Assembly: GCF_000204195.1 (NCBI RefSeq)
Contig: NZ_AFBG01000019.1
Location: forward strand, 558,001-622,000
Origin: Acidovorax radicis N35
GTDB taxonomy: Bacteria > Pseudomonadota > Gammaproteobacteria > Burkholderiales > Burkholderiaceae_C
Length of the DNA: 64,000 nt
Direction: 5' to 3'
The position numbers and the translations under genes were made by a program. Below the pieces are notes generated by a model. The model ran no database searches, had not been told where the DNA came from, and saw only the letters and a list, made by a program, of their open reading frames with translations. Positions 16,785 to 25,627 of this stretch are shown here, piece after piece. Each line of letters starts with the position of its first letter. The first letter of the stretch is position 1.

Positions 16785-17416
16785 TTGATCTCGCGTTCTT
16801 GGCGAAAGAAACGTTTCAGTTCAGCACCGGCCCGTTGCAGCCAGGGGGTGGGTGTCTCCGCTACGGGCCATGCATCCCCCTTCCTGGAACGGATCAGCCG
16901 AGCGGGCATGCCTGCTGCCACCATCCCTGCTGGCACGTTCTGCCGCACCAGCGCCCCCGCTGCCACCACGGCCCCCCGGCCAATGGTGACACCCTCCAGG
17001 ACAATGGCACCCGCACCTATCCATGCACCATCTTCTACAACGATTTTTGCCCGGGTGATACGGTTGCGCGCAATGACAGAATCACCTTCATCGATGGCGT
17101 GGCCTGCAGACAGCAGCTTGGCATGGGGACCAATCAGAACATCATCGCCAATCTCCAGACCACCCTCACCAGACAGATACCCACCCACGTTGACGATGGT
17201 GCGGGCGCCAATGTGGATCCCCACGCAGGGGTCTGCCTCCACATCCCCCAGCACCAGCCGTGTCTGGGCATAGATGCTGACGCCGTCGGCCAGGCACAAC
17301 ACATCGGCACGTTGCCCAAACCGCATGATGGAAACGGACGGGTCGATCCGGCAATCAACACCCATTCGGTCCACACCTGCGTGTGACGTAGCGAAATCTG
17401 GAATTCCCAGCAGCAT
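16781..17416 (-). CDS. left-handed beta-helix (hexapeptide repeat) acyltransferase
   Basis: 211 residues, largely imperfect hexapeptide repeats (for example IGARTIVNVGGYLSGEGGLEIGDDVLIGPHAKL and DGAWIGAGAIVLEGVTIGRGAVVAAGALV), with GHAIDEGDS probably contributing the catalytic His. Relatives O-acetylate sugars using acetyl-CoA in the cytoplasm (WbbJ-like). The start is ambiguous: TTG at 17476 gives 231 residues, while the ATG at 17416, used here, has GACGGAC upstream. It overlaps both neighbours or nearly so, within the glycan operon, so acetylation of a polysaccharide sugar is likely. Confidence 0.82.
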   Translation of the reverse strand: MLLGIPDFATSHAGVDRMGVDCRIDPSVSIMRFGQRADVLCLADGVSIYAQTRLVLGDVEADPCVGIHIGARTIVNVGGYLSGEGGLEIGDDVLIGPHAKLLSAGHAIDEGDSVIARNRITRAKIVVEDGAWIGAGAIVLEGVTIGRGAVVAAGALVRQNVPAGMVAAGMPARLIRSRKGDAWPVAETPTPWLQRAGAELKRFFRQEREIK

Positions 17417-17427
17417 GTCCGTCGCGC

Positions 17428-18465
17428 TCAATGGCTGTAATGCGAACCCATGAGCCTGCGCCAACGGCTGCGCCAAGCACGATCAGTCAGCTCAACCGTC
17501 CTGGCCTGCAACTCTATTCGCGTCTTTGCTAGCTCCGACTCCACCGCGGCCTTTTCGGAACGCAGCGAGCCCACATCTGTTCGCAATTCATTAATTTCTT
17601 CCTGGAGTTTTGTAATGTCTTGCTGGAGTTTAGAAATGATGTCCTTGGCTTCCGCAAAGGCCTTTTGATGCTCCAGTAACGAAGCTCGTTCGCGTTGGTG
17701 CAGCACCGTGAGGGCCTGCAACTCACCGCGCAAGCTGTCCGCCATGCCCCGAGCCTCTTTCAGCTCCCACGTTGGGGTAGCCACAGAAGGCGTGACCACC
17801 ACCATCCACTGGTAGACGTCAAAGTCCTGCCACCCAGCCAGCAACGCCTGACGCTGATCGCCCGACAGGGCGCTCCAGTACCCGGCGAATTCGCTGCACT
17901 CAACGGGTACCCTGTTGGCCTCCCATACCCGGGGAGCCCATCCGCAGTCCAGCAACACCTTTTCGATGCTGCGTTTGGTAAAAAACCGGACATGGGTCCT
18001 GTCCAGTTGACCCTTGTCAGAATAGTCAAAGATGCCGCTACGCATTGAAGCCAGCACCCCAGCATAGGCGATGTTGGGAACGGAAATCAGCAGACAACCC
18101 ATGGGAGCGACAAATTCGCTCAACCGTTGCAATACGTCTTCCGGTTTTCTGAGGTGCTCCAGCACATCACAGGCCATCACCGTATCAAACTGCCGACCCT
18201 TGACCGCATCCAGCCAGTCCGCCCCATCCAGGTTTCCGGAGATGATCTCCACATCCAATGTCTTGAGCACTTCCAGTGCCTCGGGGTCGTTTTCCACCAC
18301 CGTGACCCGATGGCCTCGCGCCAGCAAAACCCGGGTCATGGCGCCAGGCCCCGGCCCAAGCTCGAGCACCGAGCCTCCGCCGGAAGGTACGCGGCGCAGC
18401 AAGCGGGCAGCCCATTCCTCGCCGTCCGGGTCGAATGCGTAGTCGTATCGCTCAATATTGGTCAT
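17428..18465 (-). CDS. SAM-dependent methyltransferase with C-terminal coiled coil
   Basis: 345 residues in two parts. Residues 1-225 are a class I methyltransferase: motif I VLELGPGPGAMT (33-44), acidic VVENDPEAL (57-65), MACDVLEHLRKPED (97-110), LISVPNIA. Residues 234-330 are charged heptad-rich coiled coil (HQKAFAEAKDI, LQQDITKLQEEINELRTD). The end, RAWRSRWRRLMG, is basic and aromatic, as in a peripheral membrane helix. A GGAGGG site precedes the ATG. Its neighbours are the Wzt/Wzm exporter genes. The plan resembles WbdD, which caps O-antigen chains and sets their length, but no kinase domain is present. That comparison is inference. Confidence 0.85.
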   Translation of the reverse strand: MTNIERYDYAFDPDGEEWAARLLRRVPSGGGSVLELGPGPGAMTRVLLARGHRVTVVENDPEALEVLKTLDVEIISGNLDGADWLDAVKGRQFDTVMACDVLEHLRKPEDVLQRLSEFVAPMGCLLISVPNIAYAGVLASMRSGIFDYSDKGQLDRTHVRFFTKRSIEKVLLDCGWAPRVWEANRVPVECSEFAGYWSALSGDQRQALLAGWQDFDVYQWMVVVTPSVATPTWELKEARGMADSLRGELQALTVLHQRERASLLEHQKAFAEAKDIISKLQQDITKLQEEINELRTDVGSLRSEKAAVESELAKTRIELQARTVELTDRAWRSRWRRLMGSHYSH

Positions 18466-19364
18466 GGATTTCCCTCCGCCTTTGGCCCCGGTTCCGGTTG
18501 CCACATCTGATCCCACAGCCCCCACTGCCACCAAGCCCAGGGTCGGGCCTGCACATCCTGTTCAAGCCGCTGAATGACTTTATCCATCGCCTCCCTGGGA
18601 TCTTCAGGCAATGGTTCCACGGCAACCTCCAGGTGGTCAGGGCGCCGCGAATAAGTCACAGCATGCAGCAACGGCACGCCCGTGGATTGCGCCAAGCGCT
18701 CAATGCCAGTGGGCAGGTTCAGTCGCCCGCCCAGAAAAGGACTACCGCGCAGACGGCCAAACTCAGGCCGCCATGCATCCGCCAGAATGACCCACCCTTG
18801 TCCCGCCCGCAGGCTTTCATGCACCGGGCGTAGCCCTTCACTGGTGGTATGCCATTTCCCGCCGGTCACCTCGGTATAGCCCTGAATTTTCCGCAGCAAA
18901 AACCGGCGCTGCGCCACCGCAAGCTCCGGGTTGTCCAACACCGGCATGGTCAAGACATTGGTGGCAATCCCCTCTCTTGCCAAGGCAACCGGAGCAGTCA
19001 AAAGCCGGTCATAGTGATTCAGAATCAGGATAAACCCCTTGCCTTGGCGGACCAACTCCTTGGCGAATTCCGCACCCTGCAGGTCAATGGCTGGTCCCCC
19101 GGGACGGCCCAGGCGACTGAACGCCATGGCATCCACCATCTCCTGCGCCAACATCGCCAGATGGGCGCGCGCCCATTGCACATGCTGCTCTGCCGTCGCT
19201 TGGGGGAACACCCGCGCGAACAGATTTTCAAGCCAACGCAGCAGGTGATCGCGCTCGGTCGCCGACTCGCCACGCCCAATCCGCCCCGCCAGCCTCCAGG
19301 GCAAGGTTGTAGGCAGTCGGGCAATGCAGGGGAAAAGCAGGTCCAGGGACCAGGCACGAGTCAT
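18462..19364 (-). CDS. LpxL/HtrB-like acyltransferase
   Basis: 300 residues resembling inner-membrane lipid A acyltransferases: an N-terminal hydrophobic stretch (LLFPCIARLPTTLPWRLAGRIG), the central KGFILILNHYDRLLTAP segment where family members carry the H-x4-D/E catalytic pair, WVILADAWRPEFGRLRGSPFLGG, and a C-terminal ARPWAWWQWGLW. Here the histidine is followed by Tyr-Asp, so the canonical spacing is not seen, and activity or substrate may differ. ATGA overlaps with both neighbours fix it in the polysaccharide-export operon, which is unusual for a lipid A enzyme. Confidence 0.72.
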   Translation of the reverse strand: MTRAWSLDLLFPCIARLPTTLPWRLAGRIGRGESATERDHLLRWLENLFARVFPQATAEQHVQWARAHLAMLAQEMVDAMAFSRLGRPGGPAIDLQGAEFAKELVRQGKGFILILNHYDRLLTAPVALAREGIATNVLTMPVLDNPELAVAQRRFLLRKIQGYTEVTGGKWHTTSEGLRPVHESLRAGQGWVILADAWRPEFGRLRGSPFLGGRLNLPTGIERLAQSTGVPLLHAVTYSRRPDHLEVAVEPLPEDPREAMDKVIQRLEQDVQARPWAWWQWGLWDQMWQPEPGPKAEGNP

Positions 19365-20584
19365 TCCGCTAGCACCCACTCGTGCTCCAACCAAGCGACA
19401 CCAAACTCGCGATGCTTCTGATTCAGGACGGTAAAGGGCTGGATCAGCTCGGCCATGTCCAGCACCTGGATGCCCGAATCATCCAGGACATACACACTCC
19501 ACAGGTATTCACCCGATAGCAGCGGCAATCGTGGAAATCTGGCACGAATACGGTGGCTGCCGATGCCCTGCAGCGGCGTGCCATCAGCACGGAACTGCGT
19601 GCTGGTGCCAAACACGTTGTCCTTGTCTGGGCGAACGATCGCAAACAGTACATGAAACGGCGCATCCCCATAGGACTCGATCTCAATCTCCACCGACAGA
19701 TCCTGGAACGAATCCACCTGTGCCGGATTGATGCCGTCCCCGGTCTCGATCGTCAGTCCCGCGATTTTTACCAGAGGGGCGCCCGATGATGCGACGGCTG
19801 TGGGCTGTGCAGCGGCGTCCTTCTTTTCAGCCTCATGGGCCTCAACCCGCAGATGGGCATACCTGCGCCGCTCATGGGATTCGTAGGCAGTCACCACATC
19901 CTCGGTGGCACCAATCGCCTGCACGTGGCCGCCATGAATCCAGGCGGCCCGCTGGCATAGGCTTCTCACTTGGTACAGGTTGTGGGAGCAGAAAAGCACC
20001 GTTGCGCCCCGCTCGCGCAGCTCCAGAATGCGGTTTAGGCTTTTCTTCTGAAAGTGCAGGTCGCCCACTGACAGGGCCTCGTCCACGATCAATACATCCG
20101 GGTCAATGGCGGTTGCGGCGGCAAAAGCCAAGCGCATGAACATACCCGAGGAGTAGGTCTTCACCGGCCGTTCAAGCGTTTCTCTGGTCAGCTCCGAGAA
20201 TGCCGTAGCTCGGACAATGAAGTCCTCCATGGCCAAACCCTCCAGGCCATGCAGCGCGGCCATGAAGCGGATGTTGTCGTAGCCCGACTCCTCGGGATGA
20301 AAGCCCGCGCCCAGCTCCAGCAACGCGGCAACGCGACCTTCTTGTGACACCTGCCCACGGGTGGGGCGGATAGTGCCTGCGGCAATCTTCAACAAGGTGC
20401 TTTTGCCAGCACCGTTCTCGCCGATGAGGCCAAACGTTTCACCCGCCTGTACTTCAAAATCCACACCCGTCAAAGCTACGTGAACGCGGTGGCGCTGCTT
20501 GCGTGTCACCCACTCCCACAGCCGGTCCTGCGGACGGCTGTAAACCATGTAGGTCTTTTCAATGCCCTCAAAGCGTATCGTCAT
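19361..20584 (-). CDS. wzt: polysaccharide ABC exporter ATP-binding protein with C-terminal extension (Wzt)
   Basis: 407 residues. The nucleotide-binding domain is 1-245: Walker A GENGAGKS (55-62), Q-loop region ELGAGFHPEESGYDN, signature YSSGM (144-148), Walker B DVLIVDEA (163-170), H-loop CSHN. Residues about 270-407 form a separate beta-rich domain as in O9a/O8-type Wzt, where it recognises a terminal modification on the polymer before export. With the Wzm permease it moves undecaprenyl-linked polysaccharide across the inner membrane. Overlap with the LpxL-like gene is 4 bp; the gap to wzm is 4 bp. Confidence 0.92.
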   Translation of the reverse strand: MTIRFEGIEKTYMVYSRPQDRLWEWVTRKQRHRVHVALTGVDFEVQAGETFGLIGENGAGKSTLLKIAAGTIRPTRGQVSQEGRVAALLELGAGFHPEESGYDNIRFMAALHGLEGLAMEDFIVRATAFSELTRETLERPVKTYSSGMFMRLAFAAATAIDPDVLIVDEALSVGDLHFQKKSLNRILELRERGATVLFCSHNLYQVRSLCQRAAWIHGGHVQAIGATEDVVTAYESHERRRYAHLRVEAHEAEKKDAAAQPTAVASSGAPLVKIAGLTIETGDGINPAQVDSFQDLSVEIEIESYGDAPFHVLFAIVRPDKDNVFGTSTQFRADGTPLQGIGSHRIRARFPRLPLLSGEYLWSVYVLDDSGIQVLDMAELIQPFTVLNQKHREFGVAWLEHEWVLAE

Positions 20585-20588
20585 GGCT

Positions 20589-21413
20589 TTACAAGGCCTC
20601 GCCCAATGCAGACTTCATCGAGCGAAAGAACCACCATCCGCCGCCACCGAGCAAGACCACCCACACAACCAGAGCGAGGGGTGTTCCCGATGGCACCGGC
20701 ATGTGCAATACAGTGCTCTGCACCATAAGCACCAAGCACGCCACCGGATTGAGGAGAAACCAATTGTGGAACTTCTCTGGCACCTGGGACAACGGGTAGA
20801 CAACAGGCGTCAGGTAGAACCAAAGCTGCAGCGCAAAGGCCACCATGGAGCCCACATCCCGCCACAGGAAATGGGCCATGCTCAGCAACAGCGTGAGGCC
20901 AAAGGTCAGGGCAATCTGGGCCAGCACTAGCACCGGCAACCAAGCCAGCGACGCATACGGCCCCACGCCCTGCGAAACGGACAGAATGAGCAACAACCCA
21001 TACCCAATGCCCAGGACCAATAGACTGCCCCCCACCGACACGGCGGGCAGAATCTCCGCAGGCATGGGCTGTTTGCGCAAAAAGTCCTCATATGCGGCCA
21101 AAGACCCCACGCCTCGCCCGATGGCATCTGTAAAGGGCAACCACACGGCCAGCCCTGCCAAAAGGTGCAGCAGATAGCCGTTGCTGACATCCAGCCCAGG
21201 CACACGCACCGCCAAGACCAGACCGAAAAGAACGTAAAAAATTGCCAACGTGGCGAGAGGCTGGACAAAAGCCCAAGCAAAACCCAACACCGAACCGGCG
21301 TAGCGGGTCTTGAACTCGCGCACCATCCAATATCGCCAAAGCACCCACAACTGGCGCGGGTTGCGTGGCGCTGCCGATGACACCGCTGTGGAGTGGGAAG
21401 CTGGGCGCGTCAT
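20589..21413 (-). CDS. wzm: polysaccharide ABC exporter permease (Wzm)
   Basis: 274-residue ABC-2-type permease with six predicted membrane segments (for example FAWAFVQPLATLAIFYVLFGLV and AQIALTFGLTLLLSMAHFLWRD) and the cytoplasmic amphipathic start RQLWVLWRYWMVREFKTRYAGSVLG seen in Wzm proteins. The ATG at 21413 overlaps the epimerase stop as ATGA; another ATG at 21431 would add six residues. It forms the channel for the glycan together with Wzt directly downstream. Confidence 0.9.
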   Translation of the reverse strand: MTRPASHSTAVSSAAPRNPRQLWVLWRYWMVREFKTRYAGSVLGFAWAFVQPLATLAIFYVLFGLVLAVRVPGLDVSNGYLLHLLAGLAVWLPFTDAIGRGVGSLAAYEDFLRKQPMPAEILPAVSVGGSLLVLGIGYGLLLILSVSQGVGPYASLAWLPVLVLAQIALTFGLTLLLSMAHFLWRDVGSMVAFALQLWFYLTPVVYPLSQVPEKFHNWFLLNPVACLVLMVQSTVLHMPVPSGTPLALVVWVVLLGGGGWWFFRSMKSALGEAL

Positions 21414-22330
21414 GCTACCGTCCGTAGCCATTCGACCGACTTGGCCACCCCATCCTCGAAAGCCATCGTTGGTTTCCAGAGCAGTTCTTTCTGGGCACGC
21501 TGAATATCCAGCACGTTGACCGGTGGATCAAAGGGTCGCGCCGAAAACACGCGCCGCTCTACTGTACGCCCCAGTAATTGTTCCAGGGTACGGACAATGT
21601 CATTCACACTGTGCCCGGCTCCGCCACCAATGTTGAAAATACGGGTCTCGCCCTCATGGCGCGCCGCAGCTGCAAATGCATGCCCCACATCAGCGGCATA
21701 GACGAAATCTCGTACCACGGACCCGTCCCCCCATACATCCAGCGGCTGTGAACGGAGCGCACGGTGTGCAAAAACAGCAATCACACCCTGGACACCATGG
21801 GGCTGTTGCCACTCGCCGTAAGGATTGCTCAAACGCAGAATCCTGCATGGCAGACCATGCTGAGCCTCCTCTATGCGCAAGTGGTGCTCAATCGCCAATT
21901 TGGTTGCCCCGTAGGCGCCCATCGGCATCGTAGGGTGAGACTCGCACAAAGGCACAGATTGCGGCCGTCCGTACACAGCCCCGCCGGATGACGCGAACAG
22001 CAGCTTGGGCCGCGCAGCCTTTTTGCGCAGTGCTTGAAGTAGGCGCAACGTACCTACCAAATTGGTCTGCACGTCCTGGATAGGATCCTCACTGGCCGTG
22101 GCCGGCACGGTGGAAGATGCCAGATGAACAATCACATCCGCACCACCCACCACATCCCACCAAGACGAGAGGTCAAAGCAGTCGGCCTGTACTTCACCGG
22201 CTAGCCAAGGCGCACTACCCGCGGCCGGCAATGAACGGTCTACCGACCACACCTCAGCGCCTTCCGACGCCATGGCACGTCCAATATGGCGGCCTAGAAA
22301 CCCAGCACCTCCCAGAATCGCGCAACGCAT
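21410..22330 (-). CDS. NAD-dependent nucleotide-sugar epimerase/dehydratase
   Basis: 306-residue extended SDR. GGAGFLGRHIG at residues 8-18 binds NAD; the Ser/Thr and YxxxK catalytic set appears as FASSGGAVYG and YGATK, followed by RLSNPYGEWQQPHG and VRDFVYAADVGHAF. Such enzymes epimerise or dehydrate nucleotide sugars in the cytoplasm; a GalE-like 4-epimerase is the nearest general type but the sugar is unknown. GGGAGG stands before the ATG at 22330, which overlaps the upstream stop (TGATG). Its place in the Wzt/Wzm operon suggests it supplies a sugar precursor. Confidence 0.85.
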   Translation of the reverse strand: MRCAILGGAGFLGRHIGRAMASEGAEVWSVDRSLPAAGSAPWLAGEVQADCFDLSSWWDVVGGADVIVHLASSTVPATASEDPIQDVQTNLVGTLRLLQALRKKAARPKLLFASSGGAVYGRPQSVPLCESHPTMPMGAYGATKLAIEHHLRIEEAQHGLPCRILRLSNPYGEWQQPHGVQGVIAVFAHRALRSQPLDVWGDGSVVRDFVYAADVGHAFAAAARHEGETRIFNIGGGAGHSVNDIVRTLEQLLGRTVERRVFSARPFDPPVNVLDIQRAQKELLWKPTMAFEDGVAKSVEWLRTVA

Positions 22331-23559
22331 CAAAAAGCCTCCCGCGAATCCTGGGCGCGCGCGTGCAGCAGGGCTGCTTCAAAGTCCTTTGCAACCATTT
22401 CCCACGTCTGCGCCCGCGCGAACTTCTCGGCACGTTCGCTCAGTGCGTGGCGCCGTTCGTCATCCCGCAGCAGGTCACAAACAGCATCCGCGAGCCCCTC
22501 AGGGGAAGACTCTGCCAAAACGGCCACCTCCTCATTGAGCAGCCACTCCACATTGGGGCCTCGGTTGGAAACCACGGCGCAACCGGAGGCCATCAGCTCC
22601 AGGGGCAACAGGGATGCGTTCGTGAGCGATAGAACCAGCGCCACGTCACACTGGCTGTAAAGATCCGGCAGGTCATCCAGCGCCACCGTGCCACAGCCCA
22701 GGTGCGGAAACGGAATGTGATAGCCGGCAGTGTCCCAGCCAGCCAGCACAAACTGCACCTCAGGCATGCACTCCCACACCGCGTTCAGCACCAGGAGGCC
22801 TATTTCAAACGCCCTGCGGGGCGTGGGGGGTCGCGCGTAGAAAAATACCCGGCGAATCTCCGGTTCCCTGCGCGGCAGGCGTCGATAGCGCTCGAGCTCC
22901 ACGCCAAAACCTACAGAGTGAGTGGCCATGCCATAGTCGTTCGCCAGCTTGCTGGCCAGCCAGCCACCCGCCGTGATACCGAAAAATCCGAAGTGGTAAG
23001 TGTTCTGTGCCAGCACCGACTCGGACCCCACGGGATAGAAATGTGGCTCGTAATCCTGCACAAAATACAGCTTGTGCATGGCGCCCGTGAAGGCACGTAC
23101 TGCATATGCCGTGTCCCAGCCAGTGGCAAGAGCAAACTCACACGGCGGCAGATCGTCCAGACCCAACAGAACCTGCGCCTGCAGCGGGAAAAAATTCTTT
23201 CGGATGGACTCTCGAGCCTCCTGCGCATCGTGGTGCATGACGGGCTTGCCAATCACGATGCTTGAGGCGTAGCCCATCTGCTCCAGATGCCAGATGGTGC
23301 GAAAGATGTTCAGATGTCCACCGGACCCGACGTTGAAGTCAGGAATGAACCACAGCAGAGTTCCCCGCTTGGCCTCACCGGGCTGAGCAGGCAGAACATA
23401 GGGGAGGGCAAAGTCGTAGTGTCGAAAGACATCCACATACCGCCCTGGCCCTTGGCGGAGGCGACGTACCACCGCGCGGAGGGCGGCAAAGACGCCTTCT
23501 TTGCGCGCCATTTCTTTCACACGCCATATCTTTTTTGACAGATTCAGCGCCATGGTCAC
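22330..23559 (-). CDS. glycosyltransferase (GT4/GT1-like)
   Basis: 409 residues with a GT-B plan. The N-terminal domain has FIPDFNVGSGGHLNIFR, where the GSGGH turn is typical of donor-side loops. The C-terminal domain has VFFYARPPTPRRAFEIGLL, and the donor-binding EX7E-like region is LTNASLLPLELMASGCAVVSNRGPNVEWLL. It likely adds a sugar to the lipid-linked glycan at the inner face of the membrane. The start is GTG at 23559 (GTGA overlap with the upstream stop, AGGAG four bases before) or ATG at 23553 (AGGAG ten bases before); I keep the former. Acceptor and donor are unknown. Confidence 0.82.
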   Translation of the reverse strand: MTMALNLSKKIWRVKEMARKEGVFAALRAVVRRLRQGPGRYVDVFRHYDFALPYVLPAQPGEAKRGTLLWFIPDFNVGSGGHLNIFRTIWHLEQMGYASSIVIGKPVMHHDAQEARESIRKNFFPLQAQVLLGLDDLPPCEFALATGWDTAYAVRAFTGAMHKLYFVQDYEPHFYPVGSESVLAQNTYHFGFFGITAGGWLASKLANDYGMATHSVGFGVELERYRRLPRREPEIRRVFFYARPPTPRRAFEIGLLVLNAVWECMPEVQFVLAGWDTAGYHIPFPHLGCGTVALDDLPDLYSQCDVALVLSLTNASLLPLELMASGCAVVSNRGPNVEWLLNEEVAVLAESSPEGLADAVCDLLRDDERRHALSERAEKFARAQTWEMVAKDFEAALLHARAQDSREAF

Positions 23560-24533
23560 ACGGCTCCTGCGCGCTGCAATTGCTCATCGCGCGACACAGA
23601 GCGCAATAGCCATGTGGGCAGACGGTCGTGCCGCGTACCCAGATATTGGCCTGCAACCCGGGCCATTTCAATAAAGCCCATGTAGACGGCATTCTTGAAG
23701 AGGCACCAGCCGTGCAAACCACCGTTGCGCAACCAGCCGAGGTCTCGCTTCGCCAAGTACATACCAGACCTCAAAGCCTGCAAGAGACTGTCTTGGATGC
23801 GGTAGCCAAAATAGAGATTAAACGAACGCGCTTCGTCGAAATTGCGCTGCAGCGTTTCCCAGACACCAAAATCATGTGAGTGATAGACCACCGCGTCTGG
23901 CACAAAGGCCTTCGCGTGCCCAGCCTCAATGGCGCGCAGCGCCCATGTCTGGTCCTCGGCAAACGCGACCTCGGGCAACGGCAGTTGCTCCCACACGGAG
24001 CGGCGGATACAGGAGTTGTTGCTGGAAAAAAAATGCAGCCACTGGCGATAGCCAGGGTCGTTGGCAAATCGGGTGCGGTCTTCGAGACGGACCACTGAAA
24101 GCTTGTCCCCGAAACCTGCAAAATGTTGGCTCAGTTCGCAATGGGTGACGTGCCGAGCCTGGGGATGCGCCCGATGAGGGCCAAAAGCCCCCGCCACACT
24201 TGGATCAATATCGCAGCCTTGCACCATGTTGGCAAGCCATTGCGGGCTGGCCGGCCGCGCGTCTTGCGTGATGAACACAAGAAACTGTCCCTTTGCCATG
24301 GAAGCCATCAAATTGCGGGTACGCCCATGGCCAAACTCTGAGGCTGGAATGCTTTCCACATGGATGCCACGCCCCCTGGCACATTCCACAGAGCCATCAG
24401 ATGAACCGGAATCCACTACGATGACCTCAAACGGCCATGGTGTTTGCTGGGCCAGCACGGCATCCAGCACCTCGCCCAGCAAAGGCCCCCCATTTTTGAC
24501 GGGGATCAACACAGAGGCGCGTATTTGAGTCAT
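23556..24533 (-). CDS. family 2 glycosyltransferase
   Basis: 325 residues, GT-A fold. SVLIPVKNGGPLLGEVLDAVLAQQTPWPFEVIVVDSGSSDGS at the N terminus, a metal-site equivalent in FITQDARPAS, and the FSSNNSCIRRSVWEQLPLPEVAFAEDQTWALRA segment with the ED-x-x-W motif. Rhamnosyltransferase-like members share these. It is the first gene of the polysaccharide-export operon, with a candidate promoter 100 bp upstream. Given the rml genes at 41156-44583, dTDP-rhamnose is a possible donor, but that is inference. Confidence 0.85.
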   Translation of the reverse strand: MTQIRASVLIPVKNGGPLLGEVLDAVLAQQTPWPFEVIVVDSGSSDGSVECARGRGIHVESIPASEFGHGRTRNLMASMAKGQFLVFITQDARPASPQWLANMVQGCDIDPSVAGAFGPHRAHPQARHVTHCELSQHFAGFGDKLSVVRLEDRTRFANDPGYRQWLHFFSSNNSCIRRSVWEQLPLPEVAFAEDQTWALRAIEAGHAKAFVPDAVVYHSHDFGVWETLQRNFDEARSFNLYFGYRIQDSLLQALRSGMYLAKRDLGWLRNGGLHGWCLFKNAVYMGFIEMARVAGQYLGTRHDRLPTWLLRSVSRDEQLQRAGAV

Positions 24534-24632
24534 TGTCTAAGTGCTGCAAGGATCTTGGTCGGAATACGGCGCCATATGCCCCGCGCCCAACAGCGACTCA
24601 GATGGCAAGCCTAGCAATCCGCAAAGCCGTGC

Positions 24633-24663
24633 ATTGTACCGTGCACCGTTTTGGAGACGGCAA
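24633..24663 (-). promoter_or_regulatory. candidate sigma-70 promoter of the polysaccharide operon
   Basis: On the minus strand TTGCCG (24663-24658) and TACAAT (24638-24633) stand 19 bp apart in the 161-bp non-coding gap before the first glycosyltransferase gene. The -10 is good and the spacing long. Confidence 0.4.
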
Positions 24664-24694
24664 CCCCAGAGTGCCAGGGCATGCCAAGTGCAGA

Positions 24695-25597
24695 TTATTT
24701 TGCTGCAGACTGTTTCGAGAACAACGCCCGTATCGCGCCGTTGTCCAGTTCCACGCCGTATCTCTTGAAAAGATCCTCCCGAATCTTTTTACCCGCCTCC
24801 TGGCGGCAGAAAGTGACTGCTCGGGCAGGCACCGACACCGCTACATCCCCCCAGGCCAATTGACGCCCTTCGCGCTTTTCATTGACCTTAAAGAGGTAGG
24901 CAAAGTCGCCTTCACGGATAGGCCCCACCATTTCCCCTTGACTGGTGGTCGCCAGCACGCGCAAGACGCTGGAATCCTCTTCAAAGAGAGTAACCCAGCC
25001 CAGATCACCCTGAGCATCTAGCTTGTACACGGATTCCGCATGCTTGGCCAAATCGTCAAACGATTTCGCACCAGAGGCCACCGCCTGGGCTTGCTTCATG
25101 AGCCAGGCAGCTGCTAGCTCACCTTCCAGTGTTTCGGTAGCAGGGAGAATCACGCGGCTCAACCTCGCCATGGGAGGCACCCTGAATGCCTGGGGATGGT
25201 CCTTGAAAAACTGACGGGAAGCCGCCTCGTCGGCTGGCGGTTTGCATTCTGGCGCCAGCTTGGTGTATATGGCCTGGGCATACACATCATCAAAGCGCTG
25301 TCCGTCCTTCCCCTCCTGGCGGGGCTCACCCATGCGCGCGCCCTCCAACGCCAGCACGCGGACCATGGCCATTTCGCGCAGCGTGGTTTGTACACCCCAG
25401 ACATTGCGGCTAGAGGAACGCAGATCGACCCGACGATCCAGATACACCGAAAGATCGTCTTGCGTGATGGTTTCACCATTGGCGAATCGCACCAGGGTTT
25501 CGGTCGCCCCAGCTGCCGATGCAGCCGACAGCGCAACCGTCAGAACAACTGCAACAAGAGCGCGAGGCCAATTCAAATGAAGCGAAGAATGACTCAT
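24695..25597 (-). CDS. parvulin-like peptidyl-prolyl isomerase (EpsD/PrsA-type foldase)
   Basis: 300 residues. Signal peptide is about residues 1-33 (ALVAVVLTVALSAASAAGA), then a helical chaperone region and a parvulin-type domain around 140-245 (RLSRVILPA, SFDDLAKHAES, GDLGWVT, GEMVGPIREGDFAYLFKVNEKREG). Periplasmic folding helper. It is the last gene downstream of the type II secretion operon, after the secreted protein and the 368-residue lipoprotein, so a client secreted by that machine is likely. The start at ATG 25597 is preferred to a GTG at 25618 because the signal peptide follows it. Confidence 0.78.
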   Translation of the reverse strand: MSHSSLHLNWPRALVAVVLTVALSAASAAGATETLVRFANGETITQDDLSVYLDRRVDLRSSSRNVWGVQTTLREMAMVRVLALEGARMGEPRQEGKDGQRFDDVYAQAIYTKLAPECKPPADEAASRQFFKDHPQAFRVPPMARLSRVILPATETLEGELAAAWLMKQAQAVASGAKSFDDLAKHAESVYKLDAQGDLGWVTLFEEDSSVLRVLATTSQGEMVGPIREGDFAYLFKVNEKREGRQLAWGDVAVSVPARAVTFCRQEAGKKIREDLFKRYGVELDNGAIRALFSKQSAAK

Positions 25598-25627
25598 AGC
25601 TATATTTTTAAGAAACACATCTCACAT

